From Liolophura sinensis (Eukaryota > Mollusca > Polyplacophora > Chitonida > Chitonidae): 64,000 bases of DNA. Of this stretch, positions 36,768 to 49,800 are shown piece by piece. The DNA lies in NCBI RefSeq assembly GCF_032854445.1, contig NC_088303.1, forward strand, positions 9,991,501-10,055,500, given 5' to 3'. How positions within the stretch are numbered: the stretch's first letter is position 1; each line of letters starts with the position of its first letter. The position numbers and the translations under genes are program-made. The notes beneath the pieces are model-generated. The model saw only the letters and a program-made list of their open reading frames with translations. It was not told the origin of the DNA and did no database searches.

Positions 36768-38628
36768 CGATTTGGTCGTTGGTCATGGTCAGTAAGTAAT
36801 ATCACGTTATCTTGTAAATCATGTGACACATACTGCTTACAGCGCATGCGTTGTTCTCTACATTTCGCTTTACATCACTGCCACTAATAGACAACCTTGA
36901 CCTTTGGAACACGTGAAATGCACGAAGGCTTGTATATGATTATTCCCATCACTTGTGTCCTCCCGCAGAACTATTTAATCAGCATTCATGAATTAAATTG
37001 TTTTAGGTGTTGGTTAGAGTAATGCTACACGTTCTTTAGATAAAGAGAATGCATATGTATAAAGTATTAATATAGACGAGGATTGTTTGTGTTTTCTGAC
37101 ATCACTTCCTGCCCCATTACCGTGACCCCAGTGACCTCGGTGTTGGTGAAGATTTCTGTTCTGAAAAATTTTTATTGGTGGCAGTGATGTACAGCGAGAG
37201 GTAGAGAGCGGCACTCTCTGGGTCGGTAAGGGTATGCGTGTGACACAACAGTTACGGGTCCATGTTGCTTGACTGGTTAGGTCGGTCGTCTTTAGCGTCG
37301 AAGTTCGCTGGATCGGGAGACACTACCTGCACAAAGTGGAATCGCCGGCATATTTTGCGCTGGTATCTGGCATGTTTGTTGCAAATGAATTTCCGAGCGG
37401 AAAAGATCACCTGCGAAATACTTCGTCGCCGACGCTGACACTCAGGTAGACTTGAATAAATGGCTGTGAGCTTCACAACTCTGTCGCTCATATTTGTAGA
37501 CTAAAGTAAATAAAACTCTGGATGGTTTGATCGTAATCGTGTTTACAACACCGATACATATTTCCGGAATGTACACTCTATTTACAACAATGACAATAAA
37601 CACCGAAGTCTCGAGAACGCTCGACTGAATCACGGTGCAGGCTATAACATACACAGAAGGGGAAATGTATTTAGTTCAAGAGATATGGCAATTTCCTGGC
37701 TTAATTAGTGACCTTTGGCCTGTTCTTACGAGACATTTCCACCACAATTATCATTCTTACTTTAGTGATTCTCAACCATGCAACCACCTTCTACATTCCT
37801 GATTTTGGTCCATACTTGTACGTTTTGTGTTAATTAAAGCCTTAATTAGTGATAATTAACGTCTTTCTTAAGTGATCTTTCCACCACAAATTCCACTCTC
37901 ACTTTGCAGATTTGGATTACGTGTGGTGCCCATAATCATTTGGCATAAATATGAAGCTTGTACCTTTCATGTTAATTAAATCCAATTTTGGGGGTTTTCG
38001 GGTGGCGTCCCCTATCACATCCACCACCTCCGGGACGTAAGAATGGCTGCTCTGCGTAAAGGCTGCGTAGTGCTACACCCCGTTCACCTCAAACCTTTTG
38101 TACCTTCCATGTTAATTAAACCTCGCCCAGCTCCCTGACTAGTAGGTCAGACACTCACAAATTATAAATGAAAAAAATATAATACAATGTTTAAAGATGG
38201 GGTTCGTAAAAAGTGTGCATCCGGCTTTTATACCTGACCAACGATTCCACATTTTATCCATTATCCAGGAGAGCATCTTGCTGAATGGGTGCAAATTTAG
38301 TGAGAATAAAAGTAAATATTATAATTCACAAAACATCCTGTGAAAGGAATGAGAACTTGAATTGACTTGGTGACGTCAGACCATCTCAAATCTCACAAGT
38401 ATATAATGGCACATATTGCCGAAGGGTAAATTTATTTCCTTACAGCATTTTATGGGAATAAAGGAAACTGAAGAAAAAATAATGTACGATAGTTTCAGAC
38501 AGTTTCGTCTTCTCAAATCACCTTAGTCACGCAGCCGGGAAAGTTGACCAGTTGCGCTGAAACCGAATTAGCGGTAACTTACATGCTGTAAGTCCATTTG
38601 TACAGCCCTGGGAACGATATGAGGAGAT
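36768..38628. other. Spacer with coding-like fragment and AT-rich palindromic words
   Basis: 37081-37215 is the partner of the fragment at 31172-31304 (minus strand, VTVMGQEVMSENTNN). Around 37690-38120 the word GTTAATTAAA recurs near 37830, 37970 and 38110 in loosely repeated surroundings. Nothing else is recognised. Confidence 0.4.
37081..37215 (-). pseudogene. Coding-like repeated fragment, copy 2
   Basis: Related to 31172-31304 on the same strand. A frame shift relative to copy 1 and an in-frame stop upstream suggest decay. Family unknown. Confidence 0.35.
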
Positions 38629-38806
38629 CGCACGATGTGTTTATTTATTTATTTATTTGATTGGTGTTTTACGCCGTACTAATATGAAATATTTCACTTA
38701 TACGATGGCGGCCAGCATTATGGTGGGAGGAAACCCGGCACAGCCTAGGGGAGACCCACGACCATCCGTTGTAGCCAGACCTTCCCACTTACGGCCGCAC
38801 GATGTG
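38629..38806 (-). mobile_element. 5'-truncated SINE type A with 11-bp target duplication
   Basis: Direct repeats CGCACGATGTG at 38629-38639 and 38796-38806 flank a type A 3' portion in minus orientation. It runs from a TTTA tail through TACGATGGCGGCCAGCATTA to CCTTCCCACTTACGGC. Its tRNA head is absent, as expected for target-primed insertion that stopped early. Confidence 0.94.
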
Positions 38807-39730
38807 CTGAGCGGATGTCTATTATCAAGGAGTTGGCCTATACAGCATTTGTCACCTATTTACATACTATTCTTGTACGACTTGGCAACACCATTTGTAT
38901 ACATTGCATTTCTTTCGTCAAAGCTAATAGACCTCGCGGAAAAACACGACAGTCACATAAGGTCAGCACACGTAATTTCTTGCGTTATAAGATGTAAATT
39001 AATGCCTCTGGATCTCCTGGTTACTTTGCACAGTAAATTGGTTGAAAGTCGCATTTTAATTGGCTCCAGAAATATACTTCAGGATAGGGGAATCCCCATG
39101 TAGTTTCCGCCTGGGGGTAAATTTTATGCAGTATACATTTTGCTTGCTAGATTTCCGTGAGGTTTTGTAACAATTGAGGTCAGCCGTGGCGAGGACATTG
39201 GAAGCAGCCTATCAAAAACTTAGCGAGATTGTATTCTTCTGATCGATAACAACAGTGCGCAGAAGTCACGATCAACGATTGCGACATTCACTTTTTTGAA
39301 CGCAGGTAAGATTATGTAGTAAAGTAGATATGGTGTCCTCTTACAACGCGAATTAGTGCGTCACACGTGTAGTGATGTAAAATGACGTTTTTGGGAGGGA
39401 TTAGGCTGCAATATGATTTCAGATTGCTCAGGTTAAAAAGCTTAAATATGTTCTGAGCTTTCTACGTTTCTCAAGGAGGCCTACAAACACTTTAAACACT
39501 GTACATGTCTGTTACAACGCGTGTCTCTCATGTATCTTAAGACGCCTCTGCAAGAGTGCAGAATCAACTACCAATGAAAATTGTACACACCGTATGTGAA
39601 GATAATAGGATGATGGCTCCATTCATCGGCATGCAAGATGGTTGCCTCTGAGGAACACAATTATTTAAGCACTGACTTCGTCAAAAAAGATATACACTGT
39701 AATTGAAAATGTTGTCTTTGTCTGTTTTAT
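38807..39730. other. Spacer without recognised features
   Basis: No gene, RNA or element recognised. Confidence 0.4.
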
Positions 39731-41340
39731 ATTAGCACATACAGGTACAGAACTCAAGTCTGTCAGGTACGTAGGTGTTCATGAGCAGTGGTTTATATAC
39801 CAATACTACACAATAGGCACGGTAGACATGTCTGTTAGGTACACGTGTGTTCATCAGTAGTGTAATATTTGAGCACTACAGGTACAGTAGACTTGTCAGT
39901 TAAGTACTGAATCACAATCTGTTCGGTTAAGGTATGTAACGCTTGTCATTTTCGAACTGTATCTAATACCGCTTAACCTGGGGCTAGGGGCCGTAAAGGT
40001 AGCCATGCTCATTACATCAGCATGATGCCTTTATGAACAGTTGCAATCAAAGCGCCACTGAGATACTTGTTTAATTGTTATTTGACACGGAACTCATTCA
40101 TGGACTACGAATTTGAACTTTGATATGAAATTCATGCCTGGAATATTCATTGTCTGCCCGGCATCATTGAAAACTGAAGACCGCTTCTCTCTTGTGTGTT
40201 ACCGGCTTTATCTCTTATTTGTATAATTTGTTACATACCTTTGTCTTTGGGAGCTAGTGTTAAACGTTGTTTTGGAAATGGATCTTGCGATTATCGACTT
40301 GGAACGCCCTTTACGGACTACGAATGGTATATGAATGCCGGACATGGCGCTTATATTTATATCAGCACTACAGATACGATAGACATGTCAGTTAAGTAAA
40401 CTCGTGTTCATCAGAAGTGTAATGTACAGCACTACAGGTACAGTGGATATTTCAGTTAGGTACACGTATGTTCCTCAGTAGTGTGATTTATATATCAAAT
40501 CTACTGGTACAATATACCTGTCTGTTAGGTACACGTATGTCCAGCAGTAGTGTGATATATATCAGCACTACAGGTACAGTAGATATGGCAATTAGACAAG
40601 TGTTCATCAGTAGTGTGATATATGATAACTCTACAGGTACGGTAGATATTTCTCTTAGGTACAGGCATGTTCATCAGTTGTGTTATATACATCAACTCTA
40701 CTGGCACAGTAGACATGTCAGCTAGCTATACTTATGTTCATCAGTAGTGTGATATATATCAGCACTACAGGTACAGTAGACATGTCAGCTAGGTACACTT
40801 ATGTTCATCAGTAGTGTGATATATCAGTAGTGTGATATATATCAGCACTACAGGTACAGTAGACATGTCAGCTAGGTACACTTATGTTCATCAGTAGTGT
40901 GATATATATCAGCACTACAGGTACAGTAGACATGTCAGCTAGGTACACTTATGTTCATCAGTAGTGTGATATATATCAGCACTACAGGTACAGTAGACAT
41001 GTCAGTTAGGTACACGCATTCATCAGTAGTGTGAAATATATCAATACTACTGATACGGTAGATATGTCTCTTAGGCACAGGCATGTTCCTCAGTAGTGTA
41101 GATCAACACTACAGATACGGCAGACATGTTAGTTAGGCTCACGTGTGTTCAGCAGTAAAGTGTTCTAGATCAGCACTACACAGTAGGTACAGTAGACATG
41201 TCACTTAGGTGCACGTGTGTTCACCAGTAGTGTGACATATATCAACCTTACACAATACCAGACATGTCAGGTTGGTACAAGGATGTTCATCAGTAGTTTA
41301 TTATATATTAATACTACAGGAACTGAAGATAAATGTGAGT
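39731..41340 (+). repeat. 67-bp minisatellite
   Basis: Units contain AGCACTACAGGTACAGTAGA, CATGTCAGTTAGGTACAC and TTCATCAGTAGTGTGATATA. The period is 67 bp in the best part (units start at 40844, 40911 and 40978). The region 39731-40180 has the same words at wider, irregular spacing with unrelated sequence between them. Confidence 0.9.
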
Positions 41341-42902
41341 TTGAAAAGGTAATTAAATTGAATGGAAGACACTCAATGTGAGTAAGTTTCTGCAGTGGCG
41401 AGTGGGATGTATCTCCCTTGTTCTTGGTGCATACAACCCCACAAACCTCCGGCTTCCAACTGGTCTAGTGTTAACGCCTAGCAATACACTGTGCTGCAGG
41501 GAGAGATGTATTTGACATATTCATCCAACAGGATGACTTGATTCACCCATGTTAAGGACATCGCCAGGCCAATCAATGTTCAACCACCATGCTTCAACTG
41601 TACTATTATTGTCTCACTAAAGAACGGACTAAAAGGATATTAAGACTGCTCAGTGGCACAGAGTAAACGTTAACGCGTAAGTAAAACGAAAGTGGATTGC
41701 ACTCATGCATTTGTAACAAATGTTTTTACTACAGGGTAAAAAAGTTATTTTTGAAAACAACTGTGAATATGCAGGGAAGTTGTCACATATGTAAAGCCGC
41801 TAATTTCATTACAAACACCGCCAAGAACTCTTTTGCCCGCTTGAAGCCATCAGTATCCCTCATCCAATCACTCAAAATAAATGTCGTCATTGTGGCACTC
41901 TACACTGAAGCGAATGCTAACCTATAGAGGCACATATGCAAATCTGCTTCATCGTGCTTTAAAATCAACACCGTTTTCGTTATGGCTTCTCTCTTCCATG
42001 AACTGGGTTCACGTTTGGAGATGAATCTTTACCTACATATTGGTAAATGAGACAGTTATCATTGAAGAGATATATGTCAGAATCTTACATACTAAAGCAC
42101 TAAAAGGAAATAAATGGAGATAAATGAAACTTTCGCGACAAAATGAAATAATCTAGCATAATGTTTTTACAATAAAGTAAATCAGTATTTGTTTGCACAT
42201 GAATAGTGTGCAGGGATAGTATTTGTTAGGGACGTTAACAGTTATATGATAGAGTTTGGCCTTCTAGAGAATTGGGAGTAGCTCCAAAATGCATCCTCAC
42301 GCACATCTCAAGGATTTTAAGTTCCAAAGTGTCAAGAAATATCATTGTCTACCCCTTTCATCAAATCGGAGATATTTTATGAACAAAAATATGCAAGTGA
42401 GCCTGCTGTGATAAATACTATATGACACAACATATGTAAATGTGCAGACAGATCAGATTTTGGCACCTTTTTTGCAAATGTGTTGAGAATGGTGCTGGTG
42501 TATTAGTGAAATTAAATAATTCTCATATATTGTGTGGATATTTCTGTGATTGTAAAAGCACACAGAGCTTGAATGTTCTTGTCTTTTGCCCATGTGAAGT
42601 ACTATCTATACTCTACCAGTTAACTTTAACAATTTCGGACCCTATTTTCGGAATGTTGTGACAGTTTAACACCGGAAAAGATCTACTGTGATCTGGAATC
42701 TTTTTGAGTAATATGTTGTAATATCCGTAATGTTATTTATCCGATATACATATGATTAATGGTTCTTTCAGTAGTGTTTGATTTTCTTATCACACATCAG
42801 ACACAGTAGTCGCTTGTGATCTGTAACAGTTTGCTGCAATCACCAAACCATCACCGCAAAGGCAGAGAATCAACAACACACTGCTCAGCTTGGAACCGAA
42901 GT
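41341..42902. other. Spacer without recognised features
   Basis: AT-rich sequence with short open frames only. Nothing recognised. Confidence 0.4.
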
Positions 42903-43156
42903 ACCTATTTATTTATTTATTTGGTTTGTTACGCCATACTCAAACACACTTCACTTATACGGCGACAGCCAGAATATGGTGGGAGGAAACCGGGCAGAAC
43001 CCGGGGAAACTCGGGATCATCTGCAGATTGCTGCAAGACCACATACGACCGGAGAGGAAGCCAGCATGAGCTGGATTTGAACTCACAGTGACCGCATTAG
43101 TGAGAGGCTCCCGGATCATTGCGCTTCGCTGGCGTGCTAACCACGGATGCCCTCGA
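42903..43156 (-). mobile_element. SINE type A, diverged
   Basis: From TTTATTTGGTTTGTTACGCC through GGGAGGAAACCGGGCAGA and GGAAGCCAGCATGAGCTGG to GGCGTGCTAACCACGGATG. Flanks GAACCGAAGTAC and GACCCGAATTAC may be a decayed target duplication. Confidence 0.85.
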
Positions 43157-43841
43157 CCCGAATTACTTAAAAGAAGCCATTGGACATGTATGCGCATGTG
43201 TATTAGACAGCGTTCATTGTCTTCAGTCAGGGCTGGGAGATACACGAGGATTTGTGAAAACAGCTCATCGATGTCACATTCCTACATAATAAATTTGTTC
43301 AAATTCCATATACTTTGGGAACTGATTGAAGTTTAAAGTACGTCACCAAGCAGATGTATTTATACTTAATACTTTGCTCTGCTGTATAGCCTTTTTGGTG
43401 ATGTATAATTCTGTCAATTAAGTTAACCTGGTTTTGTGTTAATCCGAAGATAGATCTCTCATCACTTAAATTTACGTGCAGGGTGTTAGTTAGGTGTGAC
43501 GAAAATTGTAGAATTGTAAAATATTCTATTTTAACGAGTGGTATTAGTAAAAAACAACAACATCATCTCATTGTATATCAGCGAAAACTGTTACGGTTTA
43601 TCTCACATCTCATCTTTTTTTTATTTGCATGTTGTAGACAGTCAATATCAAAGCATCATTATACAAACAGTCATGGATAGGCCTATTTAAAATTGCAATA
43701 CTTGAAACGTCAGCAGGGCATCTTAAACGGTTTAGGCATATACCAAGCTATCTTCTGAAATATATCTTATCTGTAAACTGCTGTGTCCGTTATGTATCTA
43801 TTTTTATTTATAATTAACACAGAAGGAGGAAATTGGCAATC
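43157..43841 (+). other. Region upstream of SLC5-B
   Basis: AT-rich with no recognised gene. AACACAG at about 43816-43822 could be an acceptor just before the SLC5-B start, as in SLC5-A, implying an upstream non-coding exon. Confidence 0.35.
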
Positions 43842-46800
43842 ATGTTCACCTCGCCACGTGATAATCTGCCTCCGGGTTATACCGGTGTGTCCTCGGATAC
43901 AGGGGACGTCGTAGCCGTTATCCTGTATTTCGTCACCATCGTCGTGGTGTGGATATATGTGAGTTACCGCTATTGTTATAATTCATTAAATCGTTGTGGA
44001 CAGCTATTTATGAGCTGTCGAGATTTCAACGACTGTACTTTTCGGTTACATTTCTCTTCACCATGAGGACGCTGTCCACATTATTGGCCGATGCCATTTG
44101 TTTTTCTTATATTTATTGCCTAAATTACCATTACTTCAAAAGTAAACAAATTCCAGAGTAGCTTTATTTTCGCTTGGAGCGAAAGGTTAAGCCTGGGTTC
44201 TATGACGGGGGTGTATAGTGTGGGTAGAGACGCGTAAGGGAAGAAGGGAAGGGAAATTATTAAGATACGAGTTTAATTCCGGAAGTGTCCTGTTCTTTAT
44301 ATACACTGGGGAACCGCTTTTGTTGACTAGTGGTTAGAGCGTCCTCTTCGAAGTTGGGAAACCCAAGCCCAACCCCGGGTCAGATCATACGAAACACTTA
44401 AAAATGGTACTTGTTGGTGCCTTGAATGGAAGCTCAGCACAGAGAGGTTATAACAAGGAAACAGGATTGGTTAGTCTGGGTCAGTACAATTTGATTGGAT
44501 GGAGTGTCACGCTTGGTGTCTTAAGTGGCGGTAGCACTTTGGCAGCATGGACTTACCTTATTACAAGAACACACAGCACTTACACACATACCAAATCTCC
44601 TCGTCGTCATATGACTCAAAATTTATGTATTACTTAAAAACTCAATCACACACACACACACACACTTGGGATCTGGACATTTACGGGGATACTGGATTTC
44701 TATCTTTATTCAGGCGACGTTCAGAGAATACAAAGACCCTGCCAGCGGACATATTCTAGGGGGACGTTCCGTAAGATGGATGCAGGTATGTTTATTTGAA
44801 TAACTAAGGAAATGTGGCCAAACAAATGCAAGAAAAAATTGAGAGATATTGTGATTAATATAGAAATAAAGTTGAAAGATTGAACTACTTGAAAATTGTT
44901 GTATTTATACTGGGTGGAGAGTTTTTTTTATTGAATGTGTGTAATCACTGAAGCAAATGTTGAGATGAATGTTATGAGTGGAATCAGAATGTATGAATCT
45001 GAAAAAGTCTGAAGGTGCTGATATAGTTTTTGGACGTTGGAGAAAATAATAGAGTTTGGAAATATCGATTAGCTAGGTATCACCTGAGTGGACTAGATGA
45101 CTGCATTGTATCTAAAAGTAAAGAATAGAATACAAGATTTGCATCCTGAAGGAGTGGAAAAGAAGATTGAATTGACTAGATAGGGCCCGAATGACTTGGG
45201 AATGGAGGACGTGAGGAACTATCCGGGCGCCACACATCAGGCACGCTCTAACGTCTACCTTTCTCTTCTTAGCTAGATTTTCGGTAACAGTATTTGCAGC
45301 TAACTCGTGCCGCAGAAGCAAAAAAGAGGCTTCCGCCATTGAACGTGATCAAATCACGAGACATTTCTCTTACATTTGCCGAAATTTACGAGGAATGTAC
45401 TAAATCTACAGATACGTTACAAATTCGGAGGGAAATGATTAACGAAGGAACGATTCGAAGAAAGTAATGGAAATCTATTGGACGACTGGAGGAAGAAAAT
45501 GAAGATCTATTGGACGACTGGAGGAAGAGAATGAAGATCTACTGGACGATTTGAGAAAGAGAATGAAGATGTATTGGACAACTTGAGGAAGGAAATGGTC
45601 ACCGAAAGTGCGACTTGAGAAGGAACATGAACCAAGTCCGACATTCGTAATTTTTTTTGGAGAGATGAAGACCTGTTGTACGACTGAAGGAGGAAAGTAA
45701 CTAGATACCTAAAGAATATTTTAATGTAGGCCATGAAGGATAGGTACGTCTTGGGGAAGGAAATGGAGGTCTGAAAAAGGGAATGATTAGGGATTGAGAA
45801 ACGATTTGGGGAATTCAAATAGTAGCGAATAGACGACTTAATGAAGGGTATGCCTGGGAAGGAACGCCTATAAAGACCTATAATAAAATAAACGAATTGA
45901 GAAAGTTCATCAGTTGCGAACGAAGTATTTACGGAAAGATATATGTTATGTTTGATATAATGAAGGAACTGAGTGGATGAGTAGTGGGTACAAAAATAGA
46001 GGAAACCGAGAAACCAGAGTCCTATAGAGGGCACGTATTGGTACAAAGAAATGGAGATGAAGGATGAATGGTTACAGTATATATACGTGACGACAGAGCG
46101 TGAGTGGGTAACAGATAGAGCGTGTGGGATGAATAGACAGAGCGTGAGTGATGAATAGATAGGGCGTGTGCGATGAATAGATGAAGCGTGAGTGATGAAT
46201 AGATGGAGCGTGAGTGATGAATAGACAGAGCGTGAGTGATGAATAGATAGGGCGTGTGCGATGAATAGATGGAGCGTGAGTGATGAATAGATGGAGCGTG
46301 AGTGATGAATAGATAGGGCGTGTGCGATGAATAGATGGAGTGTGAGTGATGAATAGATGGAGCGTGAGTGATGAACAGACAGAGCGTGAGTGATGAATAG
46401 ATAGGGCGTGTGCGATGAATAGATGGAGTGTGAGTGATGAATAGATGGAGCGTGAGTGATGAACAGACAGAGCGTGAGTGATGAATAGATAGGGCGTGTG
46501 CGATGAATAGATGGAGCGTGAGTGATGAATAGATGGAGCGTGAGTGATGAATAGACAGAGCGTGAGTGATGAATAGATAGGGCGTGTGCGATGAATAGAT
46601 GGAGTGTGAGTGATGAATAGATGGAGCGTGAGTGATGAACAGACAGAGCGTGAGTGATGAATAGATAGGGCGTGTGCGATGAATAGATGAAGCGTGAGTG
46701 ATGAATAGATGGAGCGTGAGTGATGAATAGACAGAGCGTGAGTGATGAATAGATAGGGCGTGTGCGATGAATAGATGGAGTGTGAGTGATGAATAGATGG

Positions 46801-49800
46801 AGCGTGAGTGATGAACAGACAGAGCGTGAGTGATGAATAGATAGGGCGTGTGCGATGAATAGATGGAGAGTGAGTGATGAATAGATGGAGCGTGAGTGAT
46901 TAATAGATAGTGGTATGAGGAAGAGGAAGAGGAACATCCAGCAATCACTAGATTAGATGTTATTGGCATCTGGCGAAATGTTTAGCCTCTTGGAGGTCAT
47001 GTCTCCTGACTCAAGAATGACTACTGGCCGTCCCAATATTATCATTACTGTTATGTAGGCGTCGAGGGATATCACCAGGTCACCTAGGTTTTGCAAATGA
47101 TTACAACGAAATGTTATGCAGACTTCCTTTCCGGCCATACGTCAGTAACCTGTGGATGGTCGCGGGTTTCCCTCGGAATTGCTGGTCTCCGTCTTATAAG
47201 TGAACTATTCTTGGGTATGCTCTAAAACACCAATCAAATTCATATATCTTGCTTTCTCATATCCTATAGATTGGAGCTTCGCTGTTCGTCTGTAACATTG
47301 GAAGTGAGCAGTTCTTTGGTCTGTCGCAATCTGGGGCTGCATTTGGGATCTCCATGGGCGCCCGAGAATTCTCTGTGAGTGTATTATTTGTTGATTTAAT
47401 GGACATTGTTCATAAAAATCTTTCATAAGAATAAGCGCCATTAGTTTTAAAACAAACCTATTTGATGAACTTTTTTTGAACTGACTCTAACTTGTCTGAG
47501 AGATATTTTTGGGTGGGGGACCATATAATTGACCCGTACTACAAGTTGGAGCGAACTAAAGATCTGTACAGGGACATAAGTGACTTGGTTTTTGTAAAAG
47601 AAATGCACGATGGCTTGAGAAAACGAAGCATTTTTATAACCTTTTCTAAACGTATTGGTGATATGTACTCTAAAATTCAGACTACTGGTTAATGTTATCC
47701 CAAGATCTTTCACCGTCTCAACTCTTTCGAGTGCGTGTCCGTCTATGCTATAATTGGATATATACCTCCATTAACGTCTGCGTTGTCTATGAGAGAGTTC
47801 CAGCACACTGATGAAAGAATCCGTTTTAGATAAGGAAAGTCAGCCTTTCGAAATTGTACATGCGCCTGTTGGGGTAGGTTAATTTAGGCACACTTTGGAG
47901 ATGTTGTTCACAGTGAAGCGCTTGGTGTCTGTAACTCAATGTTCTCTACTAGTAAAACGTCACACTTCGTCCCTCGGGCACACACATAATCTAACACCTT
48001 GCCATTGCAGGTCGCGTTGTTATTGAACTGAGTTAAAGCGTATTCAGCTAAAGTATCCGTGAAGTTGTCAGACTGACCCGTGGTCCAACCGTAAGGCTTC
48101 AACCCATTGTTTGTTGACCCACACTTGATATTTGCGCGATTAAAGTCACCCGTCAGAATCACAACATCTCGATCTGGGTCAATGGCATTACATAATCGCG
48201 AAAGTGACAATTCTAGTTCAGACCACGTCTCTGATGTAGACCTGATTCAATGCGGCTGAGATTCACATTGAACTGTTCGAGTTTGTCTGCACCCGATATG
48301 TTTTCTGTATTTTGGCAATAAAGCTTATAGGTGGGTCCTGGGCACATTTCAATGTCACCGCTGATCATAAGGGTAAGCAGTATCAGGTACAGGTTGGGAC
48401 ACCTACTGCTTGTTCCCCCTTGGTGTGCCCCGCCTCTGATCATGGGGCCTGTCCGCCATCGTGCATGGAAGGTTTGGTAGATAATGGAGGTCGACGAAAT
48501 ATCCTGATATTTCCCCCCGGGGGCAACGATTGTAAATAGGGACCTGTCGTCCGTATTCATGTTAAATGCACCAAACTTCTCATTACGGGCAAGAGGCGTC
48601 GATATTAGCAAACTACAGAATATGTAGAGAGCGACACACACACATTTGACCAGCATTGCCGCCATGTTAGCGGTTAACATTTACATGGCGAGGTCTGGAT
48701 GAAACGGGGAAAATATTCTTGAATACAACTGAAAGACCAGTCCAATAATGCTTCTGTGTGCTGGGCCTTTCCACTTTTGAAAAAAAAAGAAGAAAATAAA
48801 ATTGCTCTTTATTGATCTTTCCAAACATTGCAACACTTTTTGGGTATTGTGTCACTATATGCAGAAAAGCACTGTAGTTACACACACACTACAGGTGTCC
48901 ACACACTGTTGTTATACATACATTGTAGTTACACATGCATTGTAGTAATACACGCACTCTAGTTACATACACAAACTGTAGTTACACACGTACTGGTTCT
49001 ACACCTACTGTAATTATACATTCATTGTAGTTACACAGTTACTGTTGTTACAAACGCATTGCAGGTCAACATGAACTGGAGTTTTACACGCAATATAGTT
49101 ATACATATAGCCTACTGTAGTTATACATACACCCTATTTATATATACGCTGTAGTTATACACGCGCTGTAGTTATACACGCACTGTAGTTATATGACTTA
49201 CTACATTGAATTGATTTTGGTTTTCAGGCTATCTTGGTAATACAGTTACTTTGCTGGATCTTTGTTCCTGTGTACATGGCATGTGGTGTGAGTACAATTT
49301 TCGTGAATCAATCCATAATTATGTAAAGATGAAAAGAAAAACTAAGCTAAATAAACGGTTGCGGAGTGCGAGAATGTTACTCATACGTTGGCCAGTTTAA
49401 TTTTCTCTTGTTTTGATTGTTTTCCATTAGGTAAGCACAACCCCGGAATATCTCTCCAAGAGGTTTGGTGGGAAACGTTTGCGTGTGTTCTTTGCGATTT
49501 CCTCCATTGTTCTTTACATAATAACAAAGTTATCGGTAAGTTGTGATGCCTGGGTTCGCCCTAAAGCAAGATGTATATGTATAATCATGGCAGAATTTAA
49601 TCCGTGACCATCTATCAGTTGGACCCGGTTGTTCAAAACTAGTTTAAGACTCAACACCAGACATAACTTTTGTGAAGTCTTCGGTTTTGTACTTACAACT
49701 TAATCTAAAAAAATTGCACCCGTATATTAAATATGAACTAAAACTGTTGCTGTTATAATTTGACTTTGGGGAATTGCATTAGCTGCTGAGGTAATGTACA

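Noticed and set aside
45507-46969. Antisense proteins of 476 and 315 codons
   Set aside because: Composition is entirely dictated by the 22-bp satellite (repeating His-Ser-Ile-Tyr-Ser-Ser).
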